Assembly: GCF_008691045.1 (NCBI RefSeq)
Contig: NZ_VMSO01000014.1
Coordinates: 1 to 64,000, forward strand
DNA length: 64,000 bases
Direction of reading: 5' to 3'
Origin: Mediterraneibacter catenae
Lineage (GTDB): Bacteria > Bacillota > Clostridia > Lachnospirales > Lachnospiraceae
Under the pieces are notes generated by a model that did no database searches, was not told where the DNA came from, and worked only from the letters and a program-made list of their open reading frames with translations. The position numbers and the translations under genes were made by a program. Positions 62,235 through 64,000 of this stretch are shown here, in pieces; position 1 is the stretch's first letter; the number at the start of each line of letters is the position of its first letter.

Positions 62235-62427
62235 ATAAGTGCGGTGCTTTTTAAGATGTAAGAGCGACAGACGGGTATATTGAATCATACTGATATTTAT
62301 ATTATAATTGCTTTATTGATAAAAAATCTCAGAAATGTAGGCGATTTGAAGAAAGATGTCATTTCCCCTATTTGAATAACAATATGTAGAAAATAAAGTA
62401 CGGAATTGGGTTAGTGAGGAAAAAAAT
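62235..62427. other. Probable ICE right-end region
   Basis: GC falls sharply and no gene is seen. No terminator with a clear T-run was found. The ICE attachment site is probably here, but its partner end is outside the window so it cannot be proved. Confidence 0.4.
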
Positions 62428-64000
62428 ATGGATCTTCCGAAGGCAAAAATAGAGGATCGAGCTATTAGATCATTGGAAAACATAGTTGATGATCATTTTA
62501 CTATGCAGAGCCAATTCAATCGTTTGGATAAAGAAATGAGTTGGGATGGCTATATTGAGATATTCAAAAAAAATGCAGAGCAAAGTAAAGAAAATTATGA
62601 TGATAAGGTACCTGTACAGATAAAAGGACATATAGATAAAGAACAAAACTATATCAATAAAAAGCGCATTACATATCCTGTTAAAATTGCTGATCTGAAA
62701 GTATATTTTAGGGATAGAGGCGTTTTATATTTTGAAATATTTATGTCGGAAGATGGAAAAAGAAGGGAAATTTTTTATTCGTCGTTATTTCCATCAAAAA
62801 TTAAATCATATTTAGAAACAGCTGAGAAAAAAGGAAATAAAGGCTCTATTAATATATCCTTTTCTAAATTAGAAAAGACAGCTGATAGATTATATATTAT
62901 TGTTAAACAGTTCAGCAATGAGAGTAGGAAACAAGGATTTGGTATCGGACCTACTGTTCAGAACACGATAATGATAAAGGATATAGAAAAAGTAACATCC
63001 ATAACAGCATCAGCTGTAGGTGCATCAAATCAATTTGAATTTTTGCAGAGACTTTCAGAGGGAGATGTTTGTTTATATGGTACATTAGAAGGTTGTCCTA
63101 TACCTCTTCCGTTAGAATGGCACGATGATAGTACATATGTTATCAGAGAAAGGGTTCATAAGACGCTCGGTATTGAAAGCAGAGTTTTTTATAAAGAGTA
63201 TGAAGCGGAAACCATTTTTAATGAAGGAATAATTCTAATTCTGAGTGAAAACCTTGAAATAGACTTAGTTAAGGGTAAAGTTAGATTTAAAGAAAAGTCG
63301 GGAATAAAGCAACTGCGTATAGATGCAGAATTTTTGTTGTGTGCAAAGCAGAATGCAAGTTTTACTATTGAAGATAGAAATTTCCAATTTGGAAAGTTGG
63401 ATATGCCAAAAAGGTTGGAGGATAAATTAAATTTTTATATACAGTTAGACGATGTGTTACAAATGATTGAATTCGATTTTAAAAAGCCGTTTAAAATTAT
63501 ATCTAAACAAACAAAGCAACAATTGGAAAGTATAGTGGCTATGAGAAATGGCTTGTATAATGAGGATTTGACAGATAAACAACATATTTTTAACTGGAAA
63601 ATAGAAGATAAATATATGCCAATTATTGTATCAAGACATGAAAATGATGAAAAAAATGATCTTATGAATGCAATATACACAAGGAAATATCAAACCTTTG
63701 ATTCTGATGAAAAAGGGAACTATTTTAAAGTCCCATTATTTGTAATTTTAGATCAGTATGTTTTAAATGACTTGTATTATTATGATTATACATATATTAG
63801 AGAACAAATAGATAAAGCAGATGTAAATGAATATACTGTAGGTACATTGAATCAAGCTGCATTAAGTTTGATAAATGCTTATGACGCAACTAACAATTTA
63901 GAATTATTGGATTTAGCTGAATATCAATTAAACCGAATTGAGATATTAGAGAAAGGAAAAAGCTATTATGTATTAAATTGCTTGCAGATTAAATACCGAA
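62428..64000 (+). CDS. DUF4365-like (putative nuclease) protein, open at window end
   Basis: At least 524 codons are open from ATG 62428 to the end, with TTAGTGAGGA upstream. The N-terminus IEDRAIRSLENIVDDHFTMQ ... SWDGYIEIF ... VPVQIKGHI has the acid and QxK pattern of a PD-(D/E)XK nuclease and resembles DUF4365. The rest, about 430 residues, is unknown to me, with helical repeats near the end (LNQAALSLINAYDATNNLEL). The gene is very AT-rich compared with the ICE. DUF4365 domains often occur in defence islands; a defence role is inferred. Confidence 0.7.
   Translation, partial: MDLPKAKIEDRAIRSLENIVDDHFTMQSQFNRLDKEMSWDGYIEIFKKNAEQSKENYDDKVPVQIKGHIDKEQNYINKKRITYPVKIADLKVYFRDRGVLYFEIFMSEDGKRREIFYSSLFPSKIKSYLETAEKKGNKGSINISFSKLEKTADRLYIIVKQFSNESRKQGFGIGPTVQNTIMIKDIEKVTSITASAVGASNQFEFLQRLSEGDVCLYGTLEGCPIPLPLEWHDDSTYVIRERVHKTLGIESRVFYKEYEAETIFNEGIILILSENLEIDLVKGKVRFKEKSGIKQLRIDAEFLLCAKQNASFTIEDRNFQFGKLDMPKRLEDKLNFYIQLDDVLQMIEFDFKKPFKIISKQTKQQLESIVAMRNGLYNEDLTDKQHIFNWKIEDKYMPIIVSRHENDEKNDLMNAIYTRKYQTFDSDEKGNYFKVPLFVILDQYVLNDLYYYDYTYIREQIDKADVNEYTVGTLNQAALSLINAYDATNNLELLDLAEYQLNRIEILEKGKSYYVLNCLQIKYR

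Overview
The window looks like a low-GC Gram-positive gut bacterium (Firmicutes, Clostridia, probably Lachnospiraceae). The reasons are strong AGGAGG ribosome binding sites, frequent GTG/TTG starts, and a gene set typical of Tn1549/CTn-type elements of gut Clostridia. No rRNA, tRNA or CRISPR array is visible. Almost the whole window (1 to about 62,240) reads as one large integrative and conjugative element (ICE) whose left end lies outside the window.

Layout. (a) 1-1957: the 3' part of a group II intron with its reverse transcriptase/maturase, inserted in an ICE gene whose 3' exon follows. (b) 2286-8423: cysteine-rich protein, RepA-like initiator, ParA, ParB, small accessory proteins, PcfB-like protein and the VirD4-type coupling protein. 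(c) about 8709-19869: a GC-rich integrative mobilizable element (IME), inserted in the small ICE membrane gene maff2 and splitting it into 8557-8715 and 19870-19950. It carries HTH regulators, Tn916-like sigma and helix-turn-helix genes, a replication set (CHC2 zinc finger and VirE-type ATPase), a MobA/MobL relaxase, TnpW and a TnpX-like large serine recombinase. (d) 19971-41368: the rest of the ICE transfer module: TrbL/VirB6-like, PrgI, VirB4, NlpC/P60 hydrolase, DUF4315, DUF4366, topoisomerase III, YodL-like, TTRAP, a 2056-residue methylase-helicase with a tnpV gene overprinted in another frame, MobC and a MobP-type relaxase. A cargo gene for a 1080-residue HD plus GHKL (Hsp90-like) ATPase sits between DUF4366 and topB. 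(e) 41369-57152: accessory region. It holds a palindrome-rich stretch (oriT candidate), a CFI-box protein and a Sel1-repeat protein, a minus-strand operon of a serine recombinase with two stand-alone copies of its C-terminal domain and two ParB-like proteins, several XRE regulators, a lipoprotein, an ImmR/ImmA-like pair facing a Y-family DNA polymerase, a sigma-like protein and a MazF-like toxin. (f) 57291-62234: three tandem large serine recombinases, probably the ICE integration module. (g) 62428 to the end: an AT-rich, open-ended gene with a DUF4365/PD-(D/E)XK-like N-terminus, probably outside the ICE.

How the parts work together. RepA/ParA/ParB would maintain the excised circular ICE; relaxase, MobC, topoisomerase and the methylase-helicase process DNA; VirD4, VirB4, TrbL, PrgI and the NlpC/P60 protein form the export machine; the recombinase trio moves the ICE. 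The IME has its own relaxase and recombinase but no mating-pore genes, so it probably uses the ICE pore. The most interesting candidates for undescribed biology are the HD-GHKL protein, the recombinase/repeated-domain/ParB operon, the CFI-box/Sel1 pair, the regulated Y-family polymerase module and the gene at the right edge. Two genes (prgI and the immA-like gene) seem to lack a normal start codon despite good ribosome binding sites.
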